Below, piece by piece: positions 8,141-16,654 of a DNA stretch of 64,000 bases. A program made the position numbers and the translations under genes. Position 1 is the stretch's first letter. Each line of letters begins with the position of its first letter. The DNA lies in contig JABDKG010000053.1 in the NCBI GenBank assembly GCA_013002305.1, forward strand, positions 79,667 through 143,666, in the 5' to 3' direction. The notes under the pieces are model-generated. The model made no database searches, was not told the DNA's origin, and saw nothing but the letters and a program-made list of their open reading frames with translations. The stretch is from Hellea sp. (GTDB lineage: Bacteria; Pseudomonadota; Alphaproteobacteria; Caulobacterales; Maricaulaceae).

Positions 8141-9391
8141 ATGCGATATAATGCGCTGCAGATTCTCAAACAGGGCCTGACAGGTCATAAAGGCTGGAAA
8201 CCGGCTTGGCGTAAGGCCGAGCCTAAGTTTGACTATGATATTATTATCGTGGGCGGCGGCGGTCATGGTCTAGCGACTGCCTATTACCTAGCCGAAAAAT
8301 TTGAACAAAAACGGATCGCAGTCCTTGAAAAGGGCTGGATTGGCGGCGGTAATGTTGGCCGCAATACGACGATTATCCGCTCCAACTATATGCTCCACGA
8401 GAATGAAGGGTTTTATGAATTTTCGCTTCGCCTTTGGGAGAAGCAAGAAAAGGACCTGAATTATAACACCATGGTCTCGCAGCGCGGCGTGCTCAACCTC
8501 GCCCACACAGATCCGCAGCGCGATGCCTATGCCCGGCGCGGCAATGCCATGATCTTAAACGGCGCGGACGCAAAACTGCTGGATGTCGAAGGCGTACGTA
8601 AATTGTGCCCGTTCCTCAACTTTGACAATGCGCGGTTCCCGATACGCGGCGGTCTCTGGCAAAAGCGCGGCGGGACCGTTCGACATGACGCGGTAGCATG
8701 GGGCTATGCCCGTGCCGCTGATATGCGAGGTGTTGATATTATCGAAAACTGCGAAGTTACCGGGTTTGCTATCCAAAGCGGCATCTGCACTGGCGTTCAA
8801 ACAACTCGCGGGCAAATCAAAGCTAAAAAAATAGGCGTAGCCGTCGCTGGATCGTCCTCCAAAGTTTTGACGATGGCGGGCATGCGTCTGCCGATGGAAA
8901 GCCACGTCCTTCAAGCTTTTGTCTCCGAAGGCCTGAAACCCACATTACAGGGCGTAATCACTTACGGTGCCGGGCATTTTTATGTCAGCCAGTCCGATAA
9001 AGGCGGGCTCGTCTTTGGCGGTGATATTGACGGCTATAATAGCTACGCCCAGCGCGGAAATCTCCCTGTTGTCGAAGATGTCTGCGAGGGCGGCGTTTCG
9101 CTTATGCCCATGATTGGCAAAGCGCGGCTCCTGCGGATGTGGGGCGGAAATGTTGACATGTCGATGGACGGGTCTCCTATTATCGACAAAACCCATATTG
9201 ACGGACTCTATTTCAATGGCGGCTGGTGTTATGGCGGTTTTAAAGCAACCCCGGCTTCCGGCTATTGCTTTGCCGAGCTCATTGCGACAGATTCGCCTAA
9301 CGACACCGCCAAAAATTTCCGAATGGATCGTTTCTCTCGCGGCCTGATGATCGATGAAAAAGGACAGGGCTGTCAGCCCAATCTCCACTAA
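8141..9391 (+). CDS. soxB: Sarcosine oxidase beta-subunit paralogue (copy 1)
   Basis: This FAD/FMN subunit of a heterotetrameric sarcosine oxidase-like enzyme has the ADP-binding motif DIIIVGGGGHGLATAYYLA near residues 29-47. VRHDAVAWGYARAA contains the His that carries covalent FMN in characterised enzymes. The frame is open to 7985, but ATG 8141 gives 416 residues, the same as the second copy at 49797-51047, and begins MRYNALQILKQGLTGHKGW like other SoxB. Stop and the next ATG overlap by one base. It oxidises an N-methyl amine, with the methylene carbon passed to THF by the alpha subunit. The strict substrate may differ from sarcosine because its partner subunits are modified. Confidence 0.88.
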   Translation: MRYNALQILKQGLTGHKGWKPAWRKAEPKFDYDIIIVGGGGHGLATAYYLAEKFEQKRIAVLEKGWIGGGNVGRNTTIIRSNYMLHENEGFYEFSLRLWEKQEKDLNYNTMVSQRGVLNLAHTDPQRDAYARRGNAMILNGADAKLLDVEGVRKLCPFLNFDNARFPIRGGLWQKRGGTVRHDAVAWGYARAADMRGVDIIENCEVTGFAIQSGICTGVQTTRGQIKAKKIGVAVAGSSSKVLTMAGMRLPMESHVLQAFVSEGLKPTLQGVITYGAGHFYVSQSDKGGLVFGGDIDGYNSYAQRGNLPVVEDVCEGGVSLMPMIGKARLLRMWGGNVDMSMDGSPIIDKTHIDGLYFNGGWCYGGFKATPASGYCFAELIATDSPNDTAKNFRMDRFSRGLMIDEKGQGCQPNLH

Positions 9392-9654
9392 TGATCATCA
9401 ATCACCCACTCTTTGGCCCTCGGGACGCTGCAGAATTTGTCTATCTCGGCGATGCGTCTTTGATGAACCGTCCCGACCCGAAAGCCGAAGACGCAATTCA
9501 GCAGTTTTACGAATACATGTATCTACGGGACAATCCGGCGGGCGAGCATCGGGAACTTTGGTTTCATGAGCAAGGCGACCGGTCATGGTTGATAGTCACA
9601 CGTAACACATTTACCCATGAAATCACCAAGGTCGAGCTTGCGAGGCAATCCTAA
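9391..9654 (+). CDS. soxD: Sarcosine oxidase delta-subunit paralogue lacking zinc cysteines
   Basis: This 87-residue SoxD homologue is read from the gene position and the conserved GPRDAAEFVYLGDA and LRDNPAGEHRELWFHEQGD stretches. Canonical SoxD binds zinc with Cys-x2-Cys near the N-terminus and a His...Cys pair later. Here the N-terminus is MIINHPLFGPRD, with both cysteines gone, and the later site reads WFHEQGD, with His kept and Cys replaced by Asp. The copy at 49464 keeps all four. The frame is intact and overlapped on both sides, so this is divergence rather than decay. The subunit is structural, and loss of zinc implies a different fold stabilisation. Confidence 0.87.
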   Translation: MIINHPLFGPRDAAEFVYLGDASLMNRPDPKAEDAIQQFYEYMYLRDNPAGEHRELWFHEQGDRSWLIVTRNTFTHEITKVELARQS

Positions 9655-12482
9655 TGAGCCTTGTCGATAATTCCAAACCGCTCAATTTTTCCTTTGATGG
9701 CAAGTCCTTTAAAGGCTTTGAAGGCGACACGCTCGCCTCTGCATTACTTCGTAATAATGTCAGGCTTGTTGGTCGGTCCTTTAAATATCACCGGCCTCGC
9801 GGAATCATAGGCGCGGGCAGTGAAGAGCCAAATGCGCTCGCCGAAATTCATCAAGACGGCGTGATCGAGCCCAATCGCCGCGCGACTATGATAAAGCTAT
9901 TCGATGGTTTGGCGGTCAAAAGCCAAAATGGCTCTCCAAGTCTGAACTTCGATATTCTGGCGATCAATGATCTTGTTTCCCCGTTCCTTTCCGCCGGGTT
10001 TTACTACAAAACCTTTATGTGGCCGAGGGTTTTTTGGGAGAAGGTTTACGAGCCTGCCATCCGCCGAGCTGCGGGGCTTGGACGTTTATCAACCAATCCA
10101 GATCCAGATAGTTATGACAAAGGCTTCCTCCACTGCGATACGCTGATCATCGGCGCGGGCGCGGCGGGGTTGCAGGCGGCGTTGATCGCTGGACGTGCCG
10201 GCGCGCGCGTTATTCTCGCCGATGAAGATTTTCAGATGGGAGGGCGACTGCTTTCCGACCCCCAATTAATTGATGGAATCTGCGGCCAGGGATGGGCCGA
10301 GCAAACTATTGCCGAGCTACATACCCTGCCCAATGTAAGGCTTTTACCGCGCACAACGGTTTATGGACAATATGACCATGGCATTTACGGGGCACTGGAA
10401 ACCAGAACCGATAAAATCGGCGCACCGGGAGCTCGGCAGGTTCTTTGGCGGATCTATAGCCAAAACGCCATTCTGGCAGCAGGCGCAATCGAACGACCGA
10501 TCGCGTTTGCCAATAATGACCGGCCCGGCATTATGCTGGCCAGCGCCATGCGAACCTATGAAAACCGCTTTGGCATTGATTTCGGCGACTATCCGGTCCT
10601 GACCAATAACAACAGCACGAAGCGCAATCACGCTGCCTCCCGCATTGATACGCGCGACGCCCAATGGGTCAGCGATACGCGGGGACGCAAAGGTCTCAAT
10701 TCTGTTTCCCTGAATTCCGGACAAAACATTGAAACCGATTGGCTCGGCGTTAGCGGCGGGTGGAACCCCAATTTGCACCTGACGTGCCACAAGCGCAGCC
10801 GCCCCAAATGGGATGAAACCAAAGCCTGTTTTGTGCCAGATATCAATACGTTACCAGAAAATATGCAAGTAATCGGAGCGGCCAATGGTGAGTTTTCGAC
10901 ATATGAAGCCTTTGCGTCAGCTAAGTCAGCTTGCGCGTCCCTTGGGCACAAATCCGGCAAACCACCAAAAGCCGAAGACACGCCGCTCTCGATCAATGCA
11001 TTCTGGCATGTGAAGGGTAAGAAACGAGCTTGGGTAGACTTCCAAAACGATGTCACGTCGAAAGACATCACCCTCGCCCATCAAGAAGGTTTTTCTTCGG
11101 TTGAACACGTCAAGCGCTACACCACTCTCGGCATGGCGACGGATCAGGGCCGGACATCTAATGTTGTCGGTCTGGCTATTCTCGCGGACGCGCGCGGGCA
11201 GAGCATTCCGGAAACCGGCACAACGATATTTCGTCCGCCCTATGCGCCCGTTCCCATCGGTGCTTTTGCGGGACCACACAAAGGACAGCATTTCAAACAG
11301 ACCCGTTTGACGCCAAGCCACAAATACGCCGCTGAACAAGGTGCGGCCTTTGTTGAAACCGGCTATTGGAAACGAGCGCAGTGGTTTGCCAGAAACGGCG
11401 AGCAAGGATGGCGGGATAGTGTCGATCGTGAAGTCATCACGACGCGCAGCTCAGTCGGCATTTGCGACGTCTCAACGCTCGGTAAAATAGATGTTCAAGG
11501 CAGAGATGCGGGCGCCTTCCTCAACAAGGTCTATGTCAATTCGTTTAAGCTACTTAAGCCGGGTAAGTGCCGCTATGGCCTGATGCTGCGTGAAGATGGT
11601 ATTGCCATGGATGACGGGACGTCAGCCCGGTTCTCTGACACACATTATGTTATGACAACAACGACCGCGAATGCGGGCCTGGTTTATCGCCATCTCGAAT
11701 TTGCGCGGCAATGCCTTTTCCCGGATATGGATGTGCACCTTATCTCGACAACGGAGCAATGGGCACAATACTCCGTCGCTGGCCCCAATGCCCGCAAGCT
11801 CCTTCAAAAAATAGTCGATCAAGAATATGACATATCTAACGAAGCCTTCCCCTATATGGCTTGCGGTAAAGTCACAGTCTGCGGCGGCACGCGGGCGCGG
11901 TTGTTTCGTCTCTCTTTCTCCGGTGAATTGGCCTACGAAATTGCAGTCCCGACCCGTTACGGCGATGCGCTCATCCGCGCCATCTTGGAAGCGGGCGAGG
12001 AATTTGGCGCCTGCATGTATGGCACAGAAGCGCTCGGCGTTATGCGGATCGAAAAAGGTCACGCGGCGGGCAATGAGCTGAACGGCACGACCACCGCGCT
12101 TCATCTTGGACTTGGAGGCTTTGTGTCCAAGAAGAAAGACTGTATCGGCAAGGTTTTGTCACAACGCGAAGGCCTGGTCGCTGAAGATGGATTGCGCCTC
12201 GTCGGTTTCATCGCTGTTGACTCCAAAGACCAGATCACTAACGGCGCGCATTTCATCAATATAGGTGATCCCAAAGACGCCGCTCATGATCAGGGCTATA
12301 TGAGCTCCGTCGCCTATTCACCAGAACTTGGCCATTATGTTGGGTTAGGCTTCATCAAGGGAGGCGATAAGCGTAAGGGCGAAGAGGTCATGGCCGTTGA
12401 TTTTGTCCGCGACAACCATATCAATGTCCGTATCGTCAGCCCGCATTTCGTAGACCCAGATGGAGATCGCCTCCGTGTCTAA
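9654..12482 (+). CDS. soxA: Sarcosine oxidase alpha-subunit paralogue with shortened NAD region
   Basis: This 942-residue alpha subunit has an N-terminal ferredoxin-like domain without cluster cysteines (about 8-100), a dinucleotide-binding domain (DTLIIGAGAAGLQAALIAG, about 162-180) and a C-terminal GcvT-type THF-binding region from about residue 560. Compared with the second copy (987 residues), the segment after TYENRFGI (residues 308-367) is about 34 residues shorter. The usual strand-helix-strand ending IIDARREVHAH is reduced to a low-similarity stretch with several Asn, Ser and Arg. That segment forms much of the NAD+ subdomain in Stenotrophomonas sarcosine oxidase. The frame is intact and the rest is well conserved. 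It probably releases one-carbon units as methylene-THF. Confidence 0.88.
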   Translation: MSLVDNSKPLNFSFDGKSFKGFEGDTLASALLRNNVRLVGRSFKYHRPRGIIGAGSEEPNALAEIHQDGVIEPNRRATMIKLFDGLAVKSQNGSPSLNFDILAINDLVSPFLSAGFYYKTFMWPRVFWEKVYEPAIRRAAGLGRLSTNPDPDSYDKGFLHCDTLIIGAGAAGLQAALIAGRAGARVILADEDFQMGGRLLSDPQLIDGICGQGWAEQTIAELHTLPNVRLLPRTTVYGQYDHGIYGALETRTDKIGAPGARQVLWRIYSQNAILAAGAIERPIAFANNDRPGIMLASAMRTYENRFGIDFGDYPVLTNNNSTKRNHAASRIDTRDAQWVSDTRGRKGLNSVSLNSGQNIETDWLGVSGGWNPNLHLTCHKRSRPKWDETKACFVPDINTLPENMQVIGAANGEFSTYEAFASAKSACASLGHKSGKPPKAEDTPLSINAFWHVKGKKRAWVDFQNDVTSKDITLAHQEGFSSVEHVKRYTTLGMATDQGRTSNVVGLAILADARGQSIPETGTTIFRPPYAPVPIGAFAGPHKGQHFKQTRLTPSHKYAAEQGAAFVETGYWKRAQWFARNGEQGWRDSVDREVITTRSSVGICDVSTLGKIDVQGRDAGAFLNKVYVNSFKLLKPGKCRYGLMLREDGIAMDDGTSARFSDTHYVMTTTTANAGLVYRHLEFARQCLFPDMDVHLISTTEQWAQYSVAGPNARKLLQKIVDQEYDISNEAFPYMACGKVTVCGGTRARLFRLSFSGELAYEIAVPTRYGDALIRAILEAGEEFGACMYGTEALGVMRIEKGHAAGNELNGTTTALHLGLGGFVSKKKDCIGKVLSQREGLVAEDGLRLVGFIAVDSKDQITNGAHFINIGDPKDAAHDQGYMSSVAYSPELGHYVGLGFIKGGDKRKGEEVMAVDFVRDNHINVRIVSPHFVDPDGDRLRV

Positions 12483-13026
12483 GCTAAAACCCAATACGCC
12501 CTTTGACGGCTATGCTCGTGAGTTCGATGGCCTAAACATCAGCCATCCATCCGGCTTCGAAATCGCCTCATTGGCTGTTGCCAATGGCGAATATAAGGCG
12601 TTCGCAAAATCGTTCAAAAAAACCTACGGAAATACCCTGCCCGAACCCGGAACATGGAACGAACTCAAAAACGGCAAAACCCTGTGGACCGGACAAAATC
12701 AATACTTTCTCTTGCAATACGTCGAAGATGATCGGCTCGACGAAACGCTAGCGGGCAAATTTGACGGCGAAGCTTATGCCACTCTACAAACGGACGGATG
12801 GGCCGCGTTAGATGTCTCCGGCGAGCGAGTTCACGAAGTCCTGGAGCGGTTTGTTCCTCTTGATTTGCGCAGCAAGGAGGTTGGGTTCGGGGCGAGAACC
12901 ACCGCTCACCACATGAGCGTGATTGTATTAAAAACTGACAATGACGCCTATCATCTTTTCACACCCGCCAGTTCTTCGGCTGGGTTTCTAGACGCCTTTG
13001 AACATGTTATTGGCAATATATTATGA
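12475..13026 (+). CDS. soxG: Sarcosine oxidase gamma-subunit paralogue
   Basis: This SoxG-like protein of 183 residues follows the soxB-soxD-soxA order and overlaps soxA. The frame is open from ATG 12460, but GTG 12475, eight bases before the soxA stop and preceded by GGAGA, gives the more usual start, SKLKPNTPFDG. The C-terminal half resembles the GcvT/SoxG fold (WAALDVSGERVHEVLERFVPLDL, then TTAHHMSVIVLK). Similarity to the copy at 45952 is low, in keeping with rapid divergence of this subunit. It stabilises the beta/alpha interface in the oxidase. Confidence 0.75.
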   Translation: MSKLKPNTPFDGYAREFDGLNISHPSGFEIASLAVANGEYKAFAKSFKKTYGNTLPEPGTWNELKNGKTLWTGQNQYFLLQYVEDDRLDETLAGKFDGEAYATLQTDGWAALDVSGERVHEVLERFVPLDLRSKEVGFGARTTAHHMSVIVLKTDNDAYHLFTPASSSAGFLDAFEHVIGNIL

Positions 13027-13397
13027 GCCGCAAAGTCCTCTACGTCATTGGCGCCATTGCTGTCTTGACCGGTATTTTCATTTTTGTCCGGCCACATCAT
13101 TTCTACGACATGGTTCCTGGCCTGGATTTGATGGGACCGTTTAGCATTCACTTCATCCGGGATGTCGGCCTCGCCTATATCGCCAGCGGCGCCGTGATGG
13201 TCTGGGGCGCGCATCATTATAGTCGGCCTGCCGCAATTTCAGGCGCCCTATGGCCGTTTTTACATGCGCTATTCCACGTTCAAATTTGGGCGTACCGCGG
13301 ATTTCCATTTGATGAGATATTCTTCGTCAATTTGATTGGGGTTATTCTGGTAGCGTTTGTCGGGCTTTGGGCGGCGTTGAGATTACGGGCGGCATAA
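13023..13397 (+). CDS. Small four-helix membrane protein of unknown function
   Basis: The 124-residue protein is overlapped by the soxG stop (ATGA) and is thus the last gene of the soxBDAG copy-1 operon. It has about four hydrophobic segments (near residues 5-20, 42-60, 70-88 and 97-120). A His/Asp-containing loop, RPHHFYDMVPGLDL, follows the first helix. There is no signal peptide cleavage site or known catalytic motif. Tight coupling to soxG suggests a role linked to the oxidase, such as uptake or export of a product, but nothing in the sequence shows it. Confidence 0.65.
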   Translation: MSRKVLYVIGAIAVLTGIFIFVRPHHFYDMVPGLDLMGPFSIHFIRDVGLAYIASGAVMVWGAHHYSRPAAISGALWPFLHALFHVQIWAYRGFPFDEIFFVNLIGVILVAFVGLWAALRLRAA

Positions 13398-13427
13398 TCA
13401 GTGAATTCTAAAACGATCAAAAAGCTC

Positions 13428-13533
13428 TGTCATCCCGTGCTTGACTCGGGACCTCGCCGATGAGGCATAAAGGCAGGCACGCCGAATTCAAAAACCAAGT
13501 TATGAGAGGTCCCGGGTCAAGCCCGGGATGACA
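13428..13533. repeat. Inverted pair of palindromic repeats (REPIN-like), first family
   Basis: Two 27-bp arms, at 13428-13454 and 13507-13533, are inverted copies with two mismatches. Each arm contains the smaller palindrome CCCGGG-TCAAG-CCCGGG (perfect at 13511-13527). The 52-bp middle is not repeated. The whole can fold into one long hairpin. It lies between convergent genes and may act as a bidirectional terminator or mRNA stabiliser. GTCATCCCGGGCTTGACC-type repeats are, from memory, common intergenic elements in many alphaproteobacteria. Confidence 0.8.
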
Positions 13534-13540
13534 AAAGGGT

Positions 13541-15838
13541 TTAATTCCGAATTGACTTACCGTGATCCAACAGCCCAACAATCCGTTCCTGCGTGGCGGC
13601 AGTTTTGGCCAATGTCAAAAACGCCCGACGTTCGGCTTCCAACAAATCTTGCTCTGTCCGCTTAGTACCCGGTTCAATTTCACCACCGGTCAATATCCGC
13701 GCAAACTCCGTCGAAACAACGGCATCATGCGGGAAGAGCTTGCCCTTGGCGACCATCTCATTGGCCCATTTGACCATTTTTTCGAACATGGGTTTTCCGG
13801 ACATTTCGAGCGGTGGACGATCAAATTCTACCTGTTCTGACCCATCTTTGACCGCTGCCATCGCTTCCGTGAACAGGCGGTCGCGGTTGTTGACGTAGCG
13901 GTCATTGGGGCGAAGCATGGCCATATCGCGCGCGAGTACGGGTGAGCTGGCGGTTTTACCGTAACCGAGCGCCATAAAGGCTTCCCAAGCGGCCGCTTCC
14001 ATGTCGCACTCTTTGGCCGTAAGCCAACGATAAAGCGTTTCTTTACAGCCGCCCCCGCCGGGTATTAGGCCAACGCCGGATTCAACCAATCCCATACTGG
14101 AATTGGCGTGGCAAATGACTTGTTTTGCATGCAGCACGACCTCAAAACCGCCGCCGAGCGACAGACCGACCGGCGCAGCGACAACCCGGAACTTTGCGTT
14201 TGCCATTTTAAGGCCTGTTTGCTGGAAATGATCAAGGAATTTGTCCATCCCGTCCCAATCTTCGGCTTCAAAGAATGAGCGCACTTCGCGCAGGTCGGCT
14301 CCGCAGGAGAAATGCTGCGCGTCATTGTGGACAATTAACCCTTCAAGGCCTGTGTCAGCGACATGATCCAAGGCGCGGTCGAGGATCTGCATAGATTGAG
14401 ACCCAAGCGCGTTGGCCTTGGAGTGGAACTCGACCAGAGCGACGCCGTCGACTTCATAAGCGCTAGCAGCATCGTTTTCAAAAATCGGCGTCAGAGTTTT
14501 CTTGCGATCATTAAACCGAATCGTTCCGTCTGGCCGCTTGATCGGCGCGGTATTGCCGCCAAAAACCAAAGAAGACAGCTCACCATCGGTTTGGTAAAAA
14601 CTTTTTCCTGCGGCCTGGCGCAAATAGTCTGGAATATCACGCTGCTCTTTTTCGAGACGCTCGATCAAGTAATCCACCCCAATATCGTCCATCAACTCGA
14701 ACGGACCTTTGATCCAGTTATAGCCCATTTTCATGGCTTCATCGACGGCAACCGGTGTCTTGCCGACTTCAGGGATGAGCCCAGCAGCATAGACCAGAAC
14801 ACGCGACATGACTTGCCAAGCATAGTCACCATAGCGGCCATCATCTTCAAGGATATGGATGATGCCGTCTTTCTCAGCTTTGTTGGCGGGCGCGTGACTA
14901 AAGGCGTTGACGGATTCGTAATCGCCCGTTTTTAGGTTGATAACCTGCTTTTCACCGTCCTTGGTTCGGTAGAACCCCTGCCCGGATTTGCGGCCACGCT
15001 GACCGTTCTCGATCATCTCGGCCATGAGAGGCAGTTTGGTGCGAAAGGTATGAAAGTCATCACCTTCAGGCAGAATGCTGACGAGGCTGGCCGCGACGTC
15101 TGACATGAGGTCGATCCCGATCAGATCATAAAGTCCGAATACACCTGTTTTGGGGATGCCCATCGGGCGACCAAAAATTCCGTCGGCCTCAACCGGCGAC
15201 AGGCCCATATCATTCGCAACATGAAGCGCAGTTTGGATGGCATAACAGCCAACGCGGTTGCCGAGAAATCCGGGTGTGTCTTTACAGGGCACGACGCCCT
15301 TCCCGAGTTCGCGGTCACAAAATTCATGAAGCTGCGCCATAATAGCCGGGTCGGTATCTTCACCCGCAACCAATTCCAGCAATGGCATAAACCGTACCGG
15401 ATTAAAGAAATGTGTGATCGCAAAGTGCTTGCGAAATGCGAGCGGCATATCTTCGACGAGCAGTTTGATCGGGATAGTCGACGTATTGGAGCTGATAATT
15501 GCCTTGTCATGGCAAACATCGTCCAGTTTTTTGTAAAGGTCTTTCTTCAGATCGAGGCGCTCGAGGATAGCTTCTGCAATCCAATCGCATTCCGCTAACT
15601 TGTCAAAATCATCCCGAATATTCCCAACTGTGATTAACTCGCCCGCTTCTGGACTTAGAACGCCCGGATTATTGGGGTTAGTCACACGGTCCTTGCCGCG
15701 CTGCGCTAACGCATTGACGTCATCGCCCTCGCGCGGCAGGTCAAGCAAGAGAACTTCAATACCAGCATTAGCGACCTGTCCGGCAATACCCGCGCCCATG
15801 GTCCCTGCGCCGATAACGGCGGCTTTCTTAATGGTCAT
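13541..15838 (-). CDS. Bifunctional 3-hydroxyacyl-CoA dehydrogenase / enoyl-CoA hydratase
   Basis: This 765-residue fusion begins with an NAD-binding 3-hydroxyacyl-CoA dehydrogenase domain (KKAAVIGAGTMGAGIAGQVA at residues 4-23; catalytic His in AITHFFNPVR). A second HAD C-terminal domain follows, then a crotonase-fold domain (APVGLSLGGGFEV and SGVGLIPGGGGCKE) from about residue 460. The order, dehydrogenase first, is the reverse of E. coli FadB and matches a class common in alphaproteobacteria. It acts in beta-oxidation, hydrating enoyl-CoA and oxidising L-3-hydroxyacyl-CoA. It is the last gene of the long operon starting at formate-THF ligase, nine bases after the alpha/beta hydrolase gene. 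Its role in betaine metabolism, if any, is unclear. It is unlikely to be carnitine dehydrogenase, which is shorter. Confidence 0.9.
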   Translation of the reverse strand: MTIKKAAVIGAGTMGAGIAGQVANAGIEVLLLDLPREGDDVNALAQRGKDRVTNPNNPGVLSPEAGELITVGNIRDDFDKLAECDWIAEAILERLDLKKDLYKKLDDVCHDKAIISSNTSTIPIKLLVEDMPLAFRKHFAITHFFNPVRFMPLLELVAGEDTDPAIMAQLHEFCDRELGKGVVPCKDTPGFLGNRVGCYAIQTALHVANDMGLSPVEADGIFGRPMGIPKTGVFGLYDLIGIDLMSDVAASLVSILPEGDDFHTFRTKLPLMAEMIENGQRGRKSGQGFYRTKDGEKQVINLKTGDYESVNAFSHAPANKAEKDGIIHILEDDGRYGDYAWQVMSRVLVYAAGLIPEVGKTPVAVDEAMKMGYNWIKGPFELMDDIGVDYLIERLEKEQRDIPDYLRQAAGKSFYQTDGELSSLVFGGNTAPIKRPDGTIRFNDRKKTLTPIFENDAASAYEVDGVALVEFHSKANALGSQSMQILDRALDHVADTGLEGLIVHNDAQHFSCGADLREVRSFFEAEDWDGMDKFLDHFQQTGLKMANAKFRVVAAPVGLSLGGGFEVVLHAKQVICHANSSMGLVESGVGLIPGGGGCKETLYRWLTAKECDMEAAAWEAFMALGYGKTASSPVLARDMAMLRPNDRYVNNRDRLFTEAMAAVKDGSEQVEFDRPPLEMSGKPMFEKMVKWANEMVAKGKLFPHDAVVSTEFARILTGGEIEPGTKRTEQDLLEAERRAFLTLAKTAATQERIVGLLDHGKSIRN

Positions 15839-15847
15839 GGCAATCTC

Positions 15848-16654
15848 CTAGGCGGCAGCTTGGGACTGCACGGCAGAAACGAAATTTCGAAGGGCATCAA
15901 GCGTCTGTCTCGGCGCTTCAATAGGCAACATATGACCGTAACCCTTTAATATTATTGGCTTAACGCCCATAGAGTCAGCGAGCTTTAACCCAGCTTTCAG
16001 GGGCGTCATCTTATCTTTATCGGCCAAAATACAGCATCCCGGTATATTGCCAAGCGAACTAACAGCCGCGTCTCCGCTGGTGTAATCGGCACAGGCCTGT
16101 AGGTCGGCGGCGAGAGGATTACGGCTCATAATAGCGCGGCCAATGGCGATGGGCTGCATGCCCGGCACGGCGCTAATGCCATTATGAGCACCCGGACCAA
16201 ATCCCCAATTGACCATCATGTGCGCAGCTTTGGCCGAGCTGGCTTTGGCCGTATCGATTAAAGCCTGGTTCACTGGAATAGCCGCAGCGGTGCCAATCGC
16301 CGTTAAAGACAAGGCCCGTTCAGGATTCTTCTTGGCAAATTCTATAGCCGTCAAAAACCCTTGAGAATGACCAACCAAATGGGCGGACTTTACGCCGGCT
16401 GCGTCCAAAAAGTCTGAAAACCAAGAGGCACTGTCCTCGATAGATGCGCAGGCGTTTCCAGCTGAAAGGCTGTGCCCCGGTAAATCTGGCGCGAGCACCG
16501 AATAGCCGTGATAGGCAAACCACCGCGTTTGCAGCGCAAAGCTGCGATGATCCAGTCCGCTCCCGTGCAGGAAGACGACTGTTGGCAAGCCAGTGTCGAA
16601 TTCTTTGCCACCAGTCGCTGCAAAGACTTCATGTCCATTGACATCTAATCTCAT
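15848..16654 (-). CDS. Alpha/beta hydrolase, homoserine-acetyltransferase/esterase-like fold
   Basis: This 268-residue protein has an HGSGLD oxyanion motif (about residue 30) and the nucleophile elbow LVGHSQGFLTA (Ser about 96). The C-terminal GYGHMLPIEAP likely provides the catalytic His. The start overlaps the sulfhydrylase stop by four bases (ATGA), so the two are translationally coupled. It could hydrolyse a thioester or ester. Homoserine O-acetyltransferases also have this fold and would suit a sulfhydrylase neighbour, but they are longer and I do not see their motifs. The substrate is unknown. Confidence 0.85.
   Translation of the reverse strand: MRLDVNGHEVFAATGGKEFDTGLPTVVFLHGSGLDHRSFALQTRWFAYHGYSVLAPDLPGHSLSAGNACASIEDSASWFSDFLDAAGVKSAHLVGHSQGFLTAIEFAKKNPERALSLTAIGTAAAIPVNQALIDTAKASSAKAAHMMVNWGFGPGAHNGISAVPGMQPIAIGRAIMSRNPLAADLQACADYTSGDAAVSSLGNIPGCCILADKDKMTPLKAGLKLADSMGVKPIILKGYGHMLPIEAPRQTLDALRNFVSAVQSQAAA

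Noticed and set aside
14363..14935. 190-codon open frame on the plus strand
   Set aside because: It is antisense to the beta-oxidation fusion gene and lacks domain features.
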